A DNA stretch of 64,000 bases, taken from Isoetes taiwanensis. Lineage: Eukaryota; Streptophyta; Lycopodiopsida; Isoetales; Isoetaceae. Every line of letters starts with the position of its first letter. The stretch's first letter is position 1. The stretch is from NCBI GenBank assembly GCA_021234155.1, contig JAJEKV010000279.1:375251-439250 (forward strand), given 5' to 3'. A program made the position numbers and the translations under genes. The notes beneath the pieces were generated by a model, which made no database searches, was not told the origin of the DNA, and saw nothing but the letters and a program-made list of their open reading frames with translations. This document shows positions 23,064 through 33,989 of the stretch, piece by piece.

Positions 23064-25373
23064 TGTTGCCTGCTATGGCAACATGGCAAAGTGCCATCAA
23101 GTCTTATTCATGTTGCGGGGAAAAAGAAGATACTATGTTGAAGAACCAAGTGAAGACATTGAGCTGGAATCAAGGTCACACATTGAGGAGGATCTAAGCA
23201 TCTGGAAGTTTGGAAGACCCCTATGAAGTTGGCAAGCTATTAAAATGGTATCTTTTCTCCTTCATGTTGTCATATCTATTCCCCTACCTCACACTCCACA
23301 TTTCCAACATTCCATCACCCCATACCACCATACATCTCACACATAGCCTTTTGTTCCATAGTTGACCTACCACTACCTAAGGCACATTTTTCAAAGTTGT
23401 TACACCAAAGGATTGCCCTAAGCATCAAGTTCTACATCATCTTTTGTCATCATGTCATTCCATTATCACACACTCCACACCATGTGGCTAAAAAGGGGAG
23501 CATTTTATGCTAGCAAAATACAAAAAGGGAAAGGAAAAGCTAAAACACGAGTTTGCCTAGTCACCACCTCAAGTGACATGGCATGATGACTAGATACATA
23601 TCTCATCACTTACAAAGCCACATTGGTCCACTCATCATTTGCTACCTCCATGGGTCATTCACCAAGTTGCCACCTAAGCAACAAGTGTCCACATCACCAC
23701 ATCCTCCATACCATGACATCACTTAACACCATTACATCATTCCACATCATCACATCAACTTGCATCATCAAATGATGACTAGGCAAATGTTGACCAAACC
23801 CAAAAGTTGGTCAACCATAAGATTGAAATGATTGACAAATGTGCCTATTAGCCTTGTTCTTCCTCCTTGCCACCTCACCAAATCCCATATCTAATGCCTA
23901 CTCACCCCATTCATTTTTTTCTACAAAAACAAAGTATTGCATTTGAAAATTTGATAATACCACGATAGCCCTCATGAAGCCATGCCGGTGGCTCAAAAAT
24001 TTTGAAAAAGAGTGTGTATTGATCTTCTAAGTGGCTTTCTTGGGAAGCGTGCTTCATTTGAAAAAATGGCAAAACCTACCTACATCTACCCCCATCTATC
24101 TACCCTCTCATCCTCTGCCAAGTGGCGTCCCCTGGCATGCCAAGTCGAAACCACAGTAGGGCTTGGCGTGGGAGGAACCCGCGTAATCAGAGAGGAGGAA
24201 AATAGCTCTCTATTTATACCTTAGCCTCTTTTTGATTTACGCTTTGTGGGATAATTGCTCTCGAAAACTCAGAACCCTAAAAATGTGACTTGCCAAGAAC
24301 TTGTTTTTGTCGATTGAGCTGAGTAATCATTACATTGGCTAACCATTCCTGTCTGTTGCACCCAAAAGAAATGTCTAAACCAACCAAAAACATGGCCAAG
24401 ATCGAATTTGCCAAGATCGGTAGGAAGCGAGTTTTCAAAAGGGGATTCATTCGTGAGAGAAAAGTGTGGGCTTTTTTAGCGATTCTGAGGCGAAGTACAC
24501 GAAGTGTGAAGTCGGAATTGATCTTTGAGAGTTCCTCCTGCCTTAAGAAATCTATCACGAGGCACATTATGATCGATTTGTATCAAAAATTCATGATTTG
24601 TGTGTTTTAGAGATGTCTTGTTGGTGATCATCTTGATCATTAACATGATATCGAATGTGATGACTTTGATTCGAGTTTAATGAAAATCGACCTTGGAAAA
24701 TATCATTTGATGCATTTGTATTTGAGTTGACTCTAGTAAATAAAAAAAAAACAAACATACTTACGCATTGGTTTTGCATGCAAAGCTCAGTACATTAGTG
24801 CAATCATTTAGGTAAGGAAAAGCAAAAAATAGAGAGGAGAAAGATCAATCCATTGATATTTTAAAGTCACGCCTCATTTTCATGGATAATCGGTGCTTTC
24901 GGACATGCTTCTTTAATTCTGATTGAGTTTTGACCACGGAAATAGCATGCCCTTATTGTGCGGGGCTCATATTCCTTTGTTTGAATTTGGTTGGATCAAA
25001 AATCTAGTGCCATTTTCATTTTGGCAAAATTTAGTGCCTTTGTCAGGTCCATTGACCAATTTCGACTTAGTCAAGAATCATTATTTCTAGCTGTGAGGGA
25101 CTCTTTGCATAGACTTTCTACAACACCTTCTTGGATATTATTGTGGTATGCTATGCTAGTTTGGATCAAAATGTAAGTACATTGATCACCGATTACTGTT
25201 AGAATAAGACTAGTTTTTTTTGGCTTTTGGGAAACTAGTGAAATCTTGTTTTACGGAAGTTTAAAACAGAGATATCTCGGCCGCAGTGATCACCTCAAGT
25301 GATCACGGAGGTCCTAGACCAAAATTAGAGCTTCTTTGACGAGGTTGGTGGCTTAGCGGGTTTGCCATCAACA
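23064..25373 (+). repeat. 5' LTR
   Basis: The LTR begins TGTTGCCTGCTATGGCAACA, a 7-bp inverted repeat at its tip, and ends CATCAACA. It aligns end to end with 31,674-33,984, differing by scattered 1-4 base indels and a few substitutions (for example around 24,145-24,185). A stretch rich in CATCA/CATCAC words lies at 23,690-23,785. The short frames within it are not considered genes. Confidence 0.95.
24208..24220 (+). promoter_or_regulatory. Candidate TATA box of the 5' LTR
   Basis: 'ctctctatttatacc' is a plant-like TATA element in the middle of the LTR and is preserved in the other LTR at 32,820-32,833. Transcription would start about 30 bp downstream, near 24,240-24,260. No transcript evidence is available. 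Confidence 0.4.
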
Positions 25374-25396
25374 TTTTGGAGGTCCCAAGAGATTTC
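25374..25396 (+). other. Candidate primer binding site
   Basis: Directly after the 5' LTR comes TTT and then TGGAGGTCCCAAGAGATT. A TGG start is expected of a site complementary to a tRNA 3' CCA end. I could not assign the tRNA from memory. Confidence 0.4.
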
Positions 25397-25639
25397 CACA
25401 CGGTTTACAAAGAACTCATGGCTCCTAGAAGAAATGAGCGACAAAGCTCGAACCATTGGAACCACAAAATTTACACATTGCGGCTGTGGTGCAGCCAAAG
25501 TGTGCAATCCACGGTGTTTTGAGCTAAGTTTGCCCATTACTCCACCCATATTTGAGCCAACCATGAATGCCAACCATTTTAGAAGGTATTTGATGAATAT
25601 TATAGAGATTATGGTTGTAAAGGGCTGTAGGTTTTTGAG

Positions 25640-26500
25640 TTTAAGAGATGCATGAAATCTGATGAGGCATATGCTTGGTGTGAGCATGTGACCTCAGTTA
25701 TGGGTACTAATACATATGAGAGTCTTGTGCAGCAATTTTTAGCTAGGTTTGGCAAAGCATGCGCCCCTCAAGAGCTAGCAAGCGAGCTCTGAGACTTTTT
25801 GTATAAGAGGCGGTGAAAGTATTAACCACTATGTGGAAAGGTTTAGTGCATACGAGGAAATGCCAAAAGAGTCGGTACCTACTCCCACACTCTATTTTGT
25901 GGCTGCTTTCATTAAGGGGTTTGTCACCAAGACCTAAAGGTGCCTGGGGAAGATGCTAAAAATTCAAAATCGGGAAGGTTTGATACCATACACAAAGCTT
26001 TTGAAAAGGCAACTAAAATCTCAATGATATGTCCTTTTTACACGATAACCATGTAAACCATTGTGCTGACCCTTTTTATCAGTTATGAAGCGGGAGTATG
26101 AGCATGTACACATGTGTATGCGATTGCAAAAAGAAAAAAGAAAGTCAAAGATGAAGAAGCTACACCTAAAAGCAATGAATCCAAGAATGAGATGGCCAAA
26201 TAATGCGAGACCATTCGCGAGCCCGACCAAACAACTTTTGGAGTTGAAGAAACGACAAAAACTTATCCCCTTGTGCACATTGTTTCAAAGATACTCATCC
26301 TTACGATATTTGCTATTCTGAGCATGCTTAAAATGTGGAAAGAAAGGTCATTTTGGAAAGATCGCCACAGTATTGCAATTTACGCAGGAAATAGGTCATC
26401 TCGAAGACAAATGTTTTGTCAAGGAATACTTTGACAAGCGAGGACAAAGGCAAAGAAATTGGAAGGGACATCTGCCATTAGGTTTGTAGAGGAATATGAG
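25640..26500 (+). pseudogene. Retrotransposon gag remnant
   Basis: Gag is the capsid and nucleocapsid precursor. Broken frames contain 'GGESINHYVERFSAYEE' (25,810-25,865), a typical gag-core helix in which the chain is described as returning to particle assembly, then 'TLYFVAAFIKGFVTKT'. Two nucleic-acid-binding zinc knuckles follow: 'CLKCGKKGHFGK' near 26,320-26,360, and 'CNL..QEIGHLEDKCF' near 26,375-26,425, where the second needs a frame change between its first and last Cys. A Lys/Arg-rich linker ('KEKRKSKMKKLHLK') precedes the knuckles. Frame changes near 25,790, 25,940, 26,040 and 26,330 prevent a full-length product. It starts about 270 bp inside the element. Confidence 0.7.
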
Positions 26501-26718
26501 GAGCAAGAAAGAGATCATGGTGAGTACAGACAAGAAAAATGTTGGAAAATGGGACACACTGGATAAAGGTATGAGCAAGAACATTCTGTCAACAAAAAGT
26601 TCAGGTAATAGCTCCACCTCCTTTTTGAGAAGTTTAATAAAAAGACAAAAGAGTTAGATGAGCTAGATGTGATCTGAAAAGTTCTAAAGTAAGCATAGAT
26701 CTCCTCACACTTCTCGAA

Positions 26719-27160
26719 TTGCACCTAGCTATAGAGAAAATATTGAAGTGTAATGATGTTGAACAAATTTCTTTTCTTGATGTGCATGAGGCAGAGAAGG
26801 TAGTATTAACTCAAGAAGAAAAGGATCGGTGCCTTCACTTGCTTTCGGCTAGTTTAGGTGACTTGCATTTATCTAGGGTCTTGCTAGATGGAGGTTCCCC
26901 ACTAAATGTCATGCCTCGGCATGTAATGAAGAAATGTGGTCTTCTTGTCACTCAACCATCACTGTCATATTGAGGTCATTCTCAATGCTAAAATAAAACA
27001 CAGTAGGACTAGTGACAAAGGTGCCAATAGAAATTGAAGGTATAATTGTTGAGGCAAGTTTCATAGTTGTGGCTTTTGAAGATAAGCGTAATGTGGTGAC
27101 ATATATGACTTGTTGTTGGGAAGGAGATGGTTGTCTCTTGTAGATGCTAGACACAATGCG
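26719..27160 (+). pseudogene. Retrotransposon aspartic protease remnant
   Basis: The retropepsin would cut the polyprotein. 'SRVLLDGGSPLNVMPRHVM' (26,873-26,930) contains the D-G-G-S form of the catalytic D-T/S-G motif plus the L-N-V/I-M-P that follows it in plant Ty3/gypsy elements. After frame changes, 'DLLLGRRWLSLVDARHNA' (27,103-27,156) matches the distal flap and dimer segment (I-L-G-R-x-W-L). The stretch from 26,719 to 26,973 is open without a stop. It lies about 200 bp downstream of the second gag knuckle and just upstream of an RNase H-like domain rather than of RT, which is unexpected. Confidence 0.78.
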
Positions 27161-27367
27161 GTCCAAAAGGCGTGTACTATTTCAAATGGAGCAAGAAGCG
27201 TAACTCTATACAATAAAGCGGTGATGCTAATGCGTACAACTTTATAGAACAAGACATGTTGATTGAAGATGAGCAGTGTGTTAAAAATGCTGTTTAAATA
27301 CGCAAACCAATAGAAATCATACCCACTGTTTAGATGACCCGACATAGAAGCAAAACCCAATAAAAGG

Positions 27368-27745
27368 TGTGTTGTGGTTTGATGGTGGAATTTCAATCAA
27401 ATTGAATATAGCATCTTACTGCATTTGTCATCGAAACTTCTGCCAATAAACTTTTATCAAAGTTGGTAGAGTGCATGAAGGATCACTTCAAATATGGCTG
27501 AATATAAAGGCTTGTAGGCTGGCTTAGAAGAGTCTTTGGCTTTAGGTTTGACTAACATATCTATCTTTGGTGACTCTCAAGCGATATATATGAGCCGCAG
27601 TGGCTTGGAGAATATCAAACAAAAACGGGACATGTCGAGAACTCAAAGAAAAGTCTTTGCAATTGCTAAAAGCAAGTTCAAGGCTTGGGAGATCAAACAT
27701 ATACCTAGGGAGGAAAATTGTGAAGCGGATGCACTTTCTTGAGCA
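27368..27745 (+). pseudogene. RNase H-like domain located upstream of RT
   Basis: The readings are 'VLWFDGGIS' (27,371), 'MAEYKGL.AGLEESLALGL' (27,493-27,550), 'TNISIFGDSQAIYMSR' and 'WEIKHIPREENCEADALS' (27,690-27,741). They give the four acidic residues D-E-D-D of RNase H in order. The N-x-AEY, GDS and N-x-x-A-D-A-L signatures are like the additional (archaeal-type) RNase H of plant Tat retrotransposons, as opposed to the ordinary Ty3/gypsy RNase H, for which a separate candidate lies after RT. There are stops near 27,430 and 27,515. Its position between protease and RT is atypical. Family assignment is by motif; a structural search would settle it. Confidence 0.72.
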
Positions 27746-28179
27746 GGTGCTCCTTGACTATTTGGTGAGGGAGCTATAAATGAAGATGAGTTGAACAAGG
27801 AAGATGCAACACAACTTTATCCTATTGCGGTGATAGATGCACTGACAAAAAAAAGAGGTAAAAGAGTTAACCATCAACAAAATGGGCAGGTAAGAACACT
27901 TTTCCTTGGAGATCTATTTGATAGCAAAGATGAGGCCTCTTTAAAATTTTCTTTGAGAATTTTGGAAGGATGTATTTGCACGGGATTATCTGAGAATTAG
28001 TAGGAGTGAGGGTGATATCTGTGAGTTTGAAATAAAGATAAAAGAAGATGCTAAACTTTGTAATGCAAAAACTTCGAGAAGAATAAATGCATCCTTTGCT
28101 TACCACGATCGAGAGAGGAATTATTGAAGATGAAGGAAATTTGAGGTTATCAAAGAGATAACAAATTGGTTGTCTTGCA

Positions 28180-28760
28180 TTGTTCGATAGAAAAAGAAAA
28201 ATAAGAGCATTAGGATACGTATAGATTACGGGGATCTAAACAAGGCCACTATTAAAGATTGTTATCCATTACCATTTCTAGAAGAAGTGTTACATGCAAG
28301 CTGCGGGGAAAAGAAATATATTCCTTTTTGGATGGATTTTTCGGGTTTCAATCAAATCAAGATAAAAGAAGCGGATCAAGCTAAGACCTCTTTCATACCC
28401 CTTGGGGTACTTTTGCCATGATGAAAATGCCTTTTGGCTTGATGAATGCATCTGCTACCTTTCAAAGAGCAATGGATAAAATATTCCAAAGCATGCCAAT
28501 GTCAAATTTTAGAGTTTTCTTGGATGATTTATGCCTAGGATCTTCTCGGACTAAGCATATGGAGTTCTTGACAATGACAATGGAATTGTGCGAGGAAGGG
28601 TGGAGTGTGCTTGAATCCAAAAAGTGTGTATTTCTCTGTTCTAAAAGGTGAATTGTTAGGTCATGAGGTATCTACTCAAAGGGATCAAAGTGTCGAAGGA
28701 AAGATGGAGGCCTTGAAGAAATTAAGCTCCACCTAAAACCTTAAAAGCGGTGAAAAGTTT
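28180..28760 (+). pseudogene. Retrotransposon reverse transcriptase remnant
   Basis: Broken + strand frames give RT motifs in order: 'IRIRIDYGDLNKATIKDCYP' (28,203-28,265), 'FWMDFSGFNQIKIKEADQAK' (28,326-28,385), 'MPFGLMNASATFQRAMDKIF' (28,429-28,485) and the catalytic 'VFLDDLCLGSSRTKHMEFL' (28,515-28,570), where F-L-D-D replaces the common Y-L/V-D-D. 'EGWSVLESKKCVFL' and 'MEALKKLS', with a thumb-like 'KSFMGLTSFLRMYVPNFSH' after frame changes, follow. All three catalytic Asp positions are visible. At least three frameshifts prevent translation. Confidence 0.88.
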
Positions 28761-28897
28761 CATGGGCTTGACAAGTTTTTGAGAATGTATGTGCCTAACT
28801 TTTCACACATCATAAGTCCTTTGGCGGCTTCGACCGCGTGTTGGCAAGTATAACAAGAATGAGAGCAAATTCATTTGCAATAGAATGGACGAGATGA

Positions 28898-29250
28898 ATG
28901 TCAAATTTTGCATTTGACCTGTTGATAACCTCCATATGCCAATCGGAGATTCTTAAACCACCAGACCTTGCTCAACCATTCGGGCATATATCGGTGTCAC
29001 TAGCAAAGGCTGTAGGCATAGCACTCATGCGAGAAACATGGGATAATATCTTTTGCCGGCAAAATTTGGTGCGATCTTTGAAAGCGGTACCCAAGAATGG
29101 AAAAAAGTGCGGCCCGAGGAATAATGTTTTCCTACAAAGGCTTGGTCATATAGTTCAGCACAATGAGGTAAAAGTAATGATGCATCAAAATCCTATTCCC
29201 ATCTTTGTTCGAGAAAACTTCGAGCAAGGCTAAGTTATGTAGATGGGCAC
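28898..29250 (+). pseudogene. Second RNase H region (usual Ty3/gypsy position), degraded
   Basis: After RT, 'EILKPPDLAQPFGHISVSLA' and 'KAVGIALM' (28,950-29,025) match the start of gypsy RNase H, where P-D-x-x-x-P-F is followed by the catalytic T-D-A-S and G-x-A-L-x-Q. Here the TDAS position is corrupted ('SVSLA'). The rest ('KSLKAV..' and 'HNEVKVMM..') is only loosely readable. Together with the domain at 27.37-27.75 kb, the element carries two RNase H-like regions on either side of RT. Confidence 0.5.
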
Positions 29251-29589
29251 GCAAGATCTGAGGATTACAATCTAAAAGTTAAGCTGTCAAAACAATCAAG
29301 AGTCCTAGTGATTATTTGACCAATAAGGTGTTTGAGTTTGAAGATTTTGATGGTTTAAATCTTGATGAAGTGTGTGAAATTGCTACTAACCTTGTGCTAT
29401 CGATAAGATGCAAGAAAGGCTGGCGGGGATGAAATCATCAAGTTTCTCAAACATGAAGAGGTACCACAAAACTTCCTGGCGGTCGGTTGAAGATTCAAAG
29501 AAAGAGCAAAAACATCTGAGAATGATTGGAGATGTGCTATGTAAAATTGATCAATCGGTGTTTTATTAAGGTGTGTTGGTTGATTTGAG

Positions 29590-30690
29590 TTGATCTTTTG
29601 GAGGCTTGTCATGAAGGAATTTGTGGAGGCCACTATGCGGTGACACAAGCTGCAAAAGAAAAATACTCAGAATGCGGATACTATTGGCCTAGCTTGTTTA
29701 AAGATTGTTATGAAACCATCGGGAGATGCCATAAATGCGGATACATGGTAGAAGAATTCTTGACCTTTGCCTTGGTGGCATCCGTCTCGAGGTCCATTCA
29801 AACTTGGGGACTAGACTTCATAGGACCTATAAATCCAAATTCTCCCTCTCAACATGAATACATACTAGTGGCATGATTTCTTTACCAAGTGAGAGGCTGT
29901 CCCATTGAGACAAGCAAATGCTCTAACAAGCTGCTAGGTTCCTACATGAAAACATATGCACTAGGTTTGGCATCCCTCGAAAATAGTTTAAACGAGAGGC
30001 ACTTTCGGTTCATGAATGATGTGATCAACAACACTGCTAAAGACCTTGAAAGTAAAGCATGTGAAAAGCTTCAGCATACTACCCTCAAGGCAATGGCGGT
30101 GAATCTACCAACAAGGTGCTAAAAGCTATTCTCAAAGAAAACAATAGAGGTGCATAAAAAGATTGGCACCTTAAATTACATGATGCACTTTGGGCATATA
30201 GAACTACAATTAAAAGTGCTACTAATCATACACCTTTTGCTCTTGTCTATGGTGTTGAAATTTTGTTGTTCGATTGGAATTGGAGTTACCCTCATTAAGG
30301 TTGGCTCTAAAGATTCAAATGCGGATAGAGGAAGCATCTGAGGGGAAAGGTTTGATAGATTGCTCCATCTAGAAGAAGAGAGGTTTGAAGCGAGAGAATA
30401 CCATGTTGCTTAAGAAAGCAAAGGATCTGGCTGACATTCAAAGCCATTCACAAATTGCAAGGAAGTTTCAAAGAAGGAGAGCTGGTTCTCAAATGGGACA
30501 AGGCAAAGGAAAAACACATGAGTAAATTTATTTGCTTATGGGAAAGGGCCATACAAAATCGTGGACAAGCGGTACAAATTCTTACTTCTAGAAGATATCT
30601 ATGGTCGGTGACTCATAAACCCTATAAACATATTGCATTTGAAAAGGTATTGGCAACAACATATTTGTATGAGTTTGTTTGAATAGAAGC
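29590..30690 (+). pseudogene. Retrotransposon integrase remnant
   Basis: The HHCC zinc-binding region is clear: 'ACHEGICGGHYAVTQAAKE' and 'RCHKCGY' (29,602-29,745). The first catalytic Asp is in 'TWGLDFIGPINPNSPSQHEY' (29,803-29,865). The second acidic site is hard to see; the expected D-N-G-x-x-F is replaced near 29,975. The third falls in a Y-Y-P-Q-G-N-G-x-x-E-S-T-N-like reading near 30,075-30,115, followed by 'WHLKLHDALWAYRTTIKS' in a shifted frame (30,163-30,220). The C-terminal part has 'FKEGELVLKWDKAKEK' (30,466) and 'THKPYKHI', typical of plant gypsy integrase tails. At least four frameshifts are needed. Confidence 0.85.
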
Positions 30691-30764
30691 GGTTAGTGGA
30701 TAGTTAGCCATTTGAGTTATTAGAAACACTAGCTTTAAAGTTAATAGGCATGTTCCTTAAAAAT

Positions 30765-30852
30765 GTGGATGCTTGTGCTCTTTTAGTGTTATTGAATGCT
30801 TGTGCTCTTTTAGTGTTATTGAGTGCTTGTGCTCTTTTTTAAGTGTTGTTTT
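30765..30852. repeat. Three tandem copies of a ~29-bp unit
   Basis: 'gcttgtgctcttttagtgtt' recurs at 30,770, 30,799 and 30,828 (the last with an extended T run). It lies just downstream of integrase in the 3' untranslated part of the element. Confidence 0.85.
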
Positions 30853-30871
30853 GAAATTGCTTTCATAAGAC

Positions 30872-30912
30872 AAAAAAAAAAAAAAAAAAAAAAAAAGAAA
30901 AAAAAGAAAATA
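30872..30912. repeat. A-rich run (about 40 nt)
   Basis: A long A run with a few G interruptions lies inside the retrotransposon 3' region. It is not adjacent to the 3' LTR, so it is not the polypurine tract, and may be a microsatellite. Confidence 0.85.
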
Positions 30913-31639
30913 GGTTTAACTTTGACATCTTGTGTGTATTATGATGTTGCGGGTTGAGTTCACAATCATGGCTGACATAAGAGGAGTTGTTTTCTAACAT
31001 ATATAAAACTTGTCATAACAGGTCCATCGGTCGAGTAATCTCCACGAGCAAGCGGTTGCCCTCAATTCATATCAGCCGAGAATTCTTCAGCGATCACGGG
31101 GATCCCAAGCGACTAAATATTACCACAATTATTTGGGAGAATGTGGCACTAACATCATATTTTTTCCACACTGCGCGGGTTCACTTGATACATTCCATTC
31201 ATGTTCATCGCCTTTGTTCCATTCTCATCTAGCCCTTGCTTCCCAAATCTTTTTTTCAAAGAGAGAAAGCACTGCTACCTTCCATCAGCCTCCCATAAAG
31301 GTAGCTCAAGTCTAAGAAAAAGTCGAGAAAAACACTCCCAACTCAATCCTTTGTTCCTACTCCACACATCTTTCAAAAGAAGTCAAAGCAAGTCAAGTCG
31401 GGTCATGAGTCAAATCACTCTCGAGTCAAGTCCCTGTTCGGTTCCATATAAACATCCTTACGAAGACATCCATTTAAACATCACTCACATCACTATGTCC
31501 ATCTGTTCGGACTTTCCCCAACATAATTTCTTTTTTTTCATCTCTTTTTTGTCATCATTCTTTGCCCATGTTCTCCGGAATTTCCATTTTCCTACACTAC
31601 CATCACCATTCTTACGTCATATTTTGCTCACAAGGCTGG

Positions 31640-31673
31640 GGGACCAGCCATTCCTTTTCCTTGTTTAGCATGA
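31640..31673 (+). other. Conserved pre-LTR motif, candidate polypurine tract region
   Basis: 'ggctgggggaccagccattc' followed by 'cttttccttgtttagcatga' ends exactly at the 3' LTR start. The same arrangement precedes the older LTR at 2060. The purine run GGCTGGGGGA is about 30 bp from the LTR instead of touching it, so its role as plus-strand primer is doubtful. Confidence 0.4.
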
Positions 31674-33984
31674 TGTTGCCCTGCTATGGCAACATGGCAA
31701 AGTGCCATCAAGTCTTATTCATGTTGCGGGGAAAAAGAAGATACTATGTTGAAGAACCAAGTGAAGACATTGAAGCTGGAATCAAGGTCACACATTGAGA
31801 GGATCTAAGCATCACGGAAGTTTGGAAGACCCTATGAAGTTGGCAAGCTATTAAAATGGTATCTTTTCTCCTTCATGTTGTCATATCTATTCCCCTACCT
31901 CACACTCCACATTTCCAACATTCCATCACCCCATACCACCATACATCTCACACATAGCCTTTTGTTCCATAGTTGACCTACCACTACCTAAGGCACATTT
32001 TCAAAGTTGTTACATCAAAAGGATTGCCTAAGCATCAAGTTCTACATCATCTTTTGTCATCATGTCATTCCATTATCACACACTCCACACCATGTGGCTA
32101 AAAGGGAGCATTTTATGCTAGCCAAAATACAAAAAGGGAAAGGAAAAGCTAAAACGAGTTTGCCTAGTCACCACCTCAAGTGACATGGCATGATGACTAG
32201 ATACATATCTCATCACTTACAAAGCCACATTGGTCCACTCATCATTTGCTACCTCCATAGGTCATTCACCAAGTTGCCACCTAAGCAACAAGTGTCCACA
32301 TCACCACATCACTCCATACCATGACATCACTTAACACCATTACATCATTCCACATCATCACATCAACTTGCATCATCAAATGATGACTAGGCAAATGTTG
32401 ACCAAACCCAAAAAGTTGGTCAACCATAAGATTGAAATGATTGACAAATGTGCCTATTAGCCTTGTTCTTCCTCCTTGCCACCTCACCAAATCCATATCT
32501 AATGCCTACTCACCCCATTCATTTTCTACAAAAACAAAGTATTGCATTTGAAAATTTGATAATACCACGATAGCCCTCATGAAGCCATGCCCGGTGGCTC
32601 AAAAAATTTTGAAAAAAAAGTGTGTATTGATCTTCTAAGTGGCTTTCTTGGGAAGCGTGCTTCATTTGAAAAAAAAAAATGGCAAAACCTACCTACATCT
32701 ACCCCCATCTATCTACCCTCTCATCCTCGCCAAGTGGCGTCCCCCCGGCATGCCAAGTCGAAACACTGAGCAGAGCTTGGCGTGGGAGGAGACCACGTAA
32801 TCAGAGAGAGGAAAATAGCTCTCTATTTATACCTTAGCCTCTTTTTTGATTTACTTTTGTGGGATAATTGCTCTCGAAAACTCAGAACCCTAAAAATGTG
32901 ACTTGCCAAGAACTTGTTTTGTCGATTAGTGAGTAATCATTACATTGGCTAACCATTCTGTCTGTTGCACCCAAAGAAATGTCTAAACCAACCAAAAACA
33001 TGGCCAAGATCGAATTTGCCAAGATCGGTAGGAAGCGAGTTTTCAAAAGGGGATTCATTAACGAGGAAAAGTGTGGGCTTTTTCGCGATTCTGAGGCGAA
33101 GTACGAAGTGTGAAGTCGAATTGATCTTTGAGAGTTCCTCTGCCTTAAGAAATCTATCACGAGGCACATTATGATCGATTTGTATCCAAAAATTCATGAT
33201 TTGTGTGTTTTAGAGATGTCTTGTTGGTGATCATCTTGATCATTAACATGATATCGAATGTGATGACTTTGATTCGAGTTTAATGAAAATCGACCTTGGA
33301 AAATATCATTTGATGCATTTGTATTTGAGTTGACTCTAGTAAATAAAAAAAAAAACAAACATACTTACGCATTGGTTTGCATGCAAAGCTCGGTACATTA
33401 GTGCAATCATTTAGGTAAGGAAAAGCAAAAAAATAGAGAGGAGAAAGATCAATCCATTGATATTTTAAAAGTCTGCCTCATTTTTCATGGATGTCGGGTG
33501 CTTTCGGACATGCTTCTTTAATTCTGTTGAGTTTTTGACCACGGAAATAGCATGCCCTTATTAATGCGGGGCTCATATTCCTTTGTTTGAATTTGGTTGG
33601 ATCAAAAATCTAGTGCCATTTTCATTTGGCAAAATTGAGTGCTTTGTCCGGTCCATTGACCAATTCGACTTAGTCAAGAATCATTATTTCTTGCCAAGCT
33701 GTGAGGACTCTTTGCATAGACTTTCTACAACACCTTCTTGGATATTATTGTGGTATGCTATGCTAGTTTGGATCAAAATGTAAGTACATTGATCTCGATT
33801 ACTGTTAGAATAAGACTAGTTTTTTTTTGGCTTTTGGGAAACTAGTGAAATCTTGTTTTACGGAAGTTTAAGAGCGGATATCTCGGCCGCAGAGTGATCA
33901 CCTCAAGTGATCACGGAGGTCCTAGACCAAAATTAGAGCTTCTTTGACACGAGGTTGGTGGCTTAGCCGGGTTTGCCATCAACA
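31674..33984 (+). repeat. 3' LTR
   Basis: It starts TGTTGCCCTGCTATGGCAAC and ends GCCATCAACA, matching the 5' LTR along its whole length. The TATA-like element is at 32,824-32,831. Differences from the 5' LTR cluster at C/G-containing words, for example 'gcatctggaag' versus 'gcatcacggaag'. Confidence 0.95.
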
Positions 33985-33989
33985 AAGGT
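33985..33989. repeat. Target-site duplication AAGGT (right)
   Basis: It matches 23,059-23,063. The satellite resumes here in exact register ('aaggtctaggtcaa'). Confidence 0.92.

Larger units (their letters stand above)
23064..33984 (+). mobile_element. Ty3/gypsy-type LTR retrotransposon nested in the satellite
   Basis: The element is about 10.9 kb with two nearly identical 2.31-kb LTRs (TGTTG...CAACA) and a 5-bp target duplication. Between the LTRs, degraded + strand frames give gag (25.7-26.5 kb), protease (26.7-27.15), an RNase H-like domain (27.37-27.75), reverse transcriptase (28.2-28.75), a second RNase H region (28.9-29.25) and integrase (29.6-30.7). RT before integrase is the Ty3/gypsy order. 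Long LTRs and an additional RNase H suggest the plant Tat/Athila side of that group, an inference from structure only. Many frameshifts and stops make it non-autonomous as written. The LTRs look recent while the coding part looks old, which is a mismatch. Confidence 0.93.

Noticed and set aside
23064-25373. Short open frames inside the LTRs (for example 24,335-24,610 +)
   Set aside because: They differ in frame between the two LTRs and have no domain; LTRs are non-coding.
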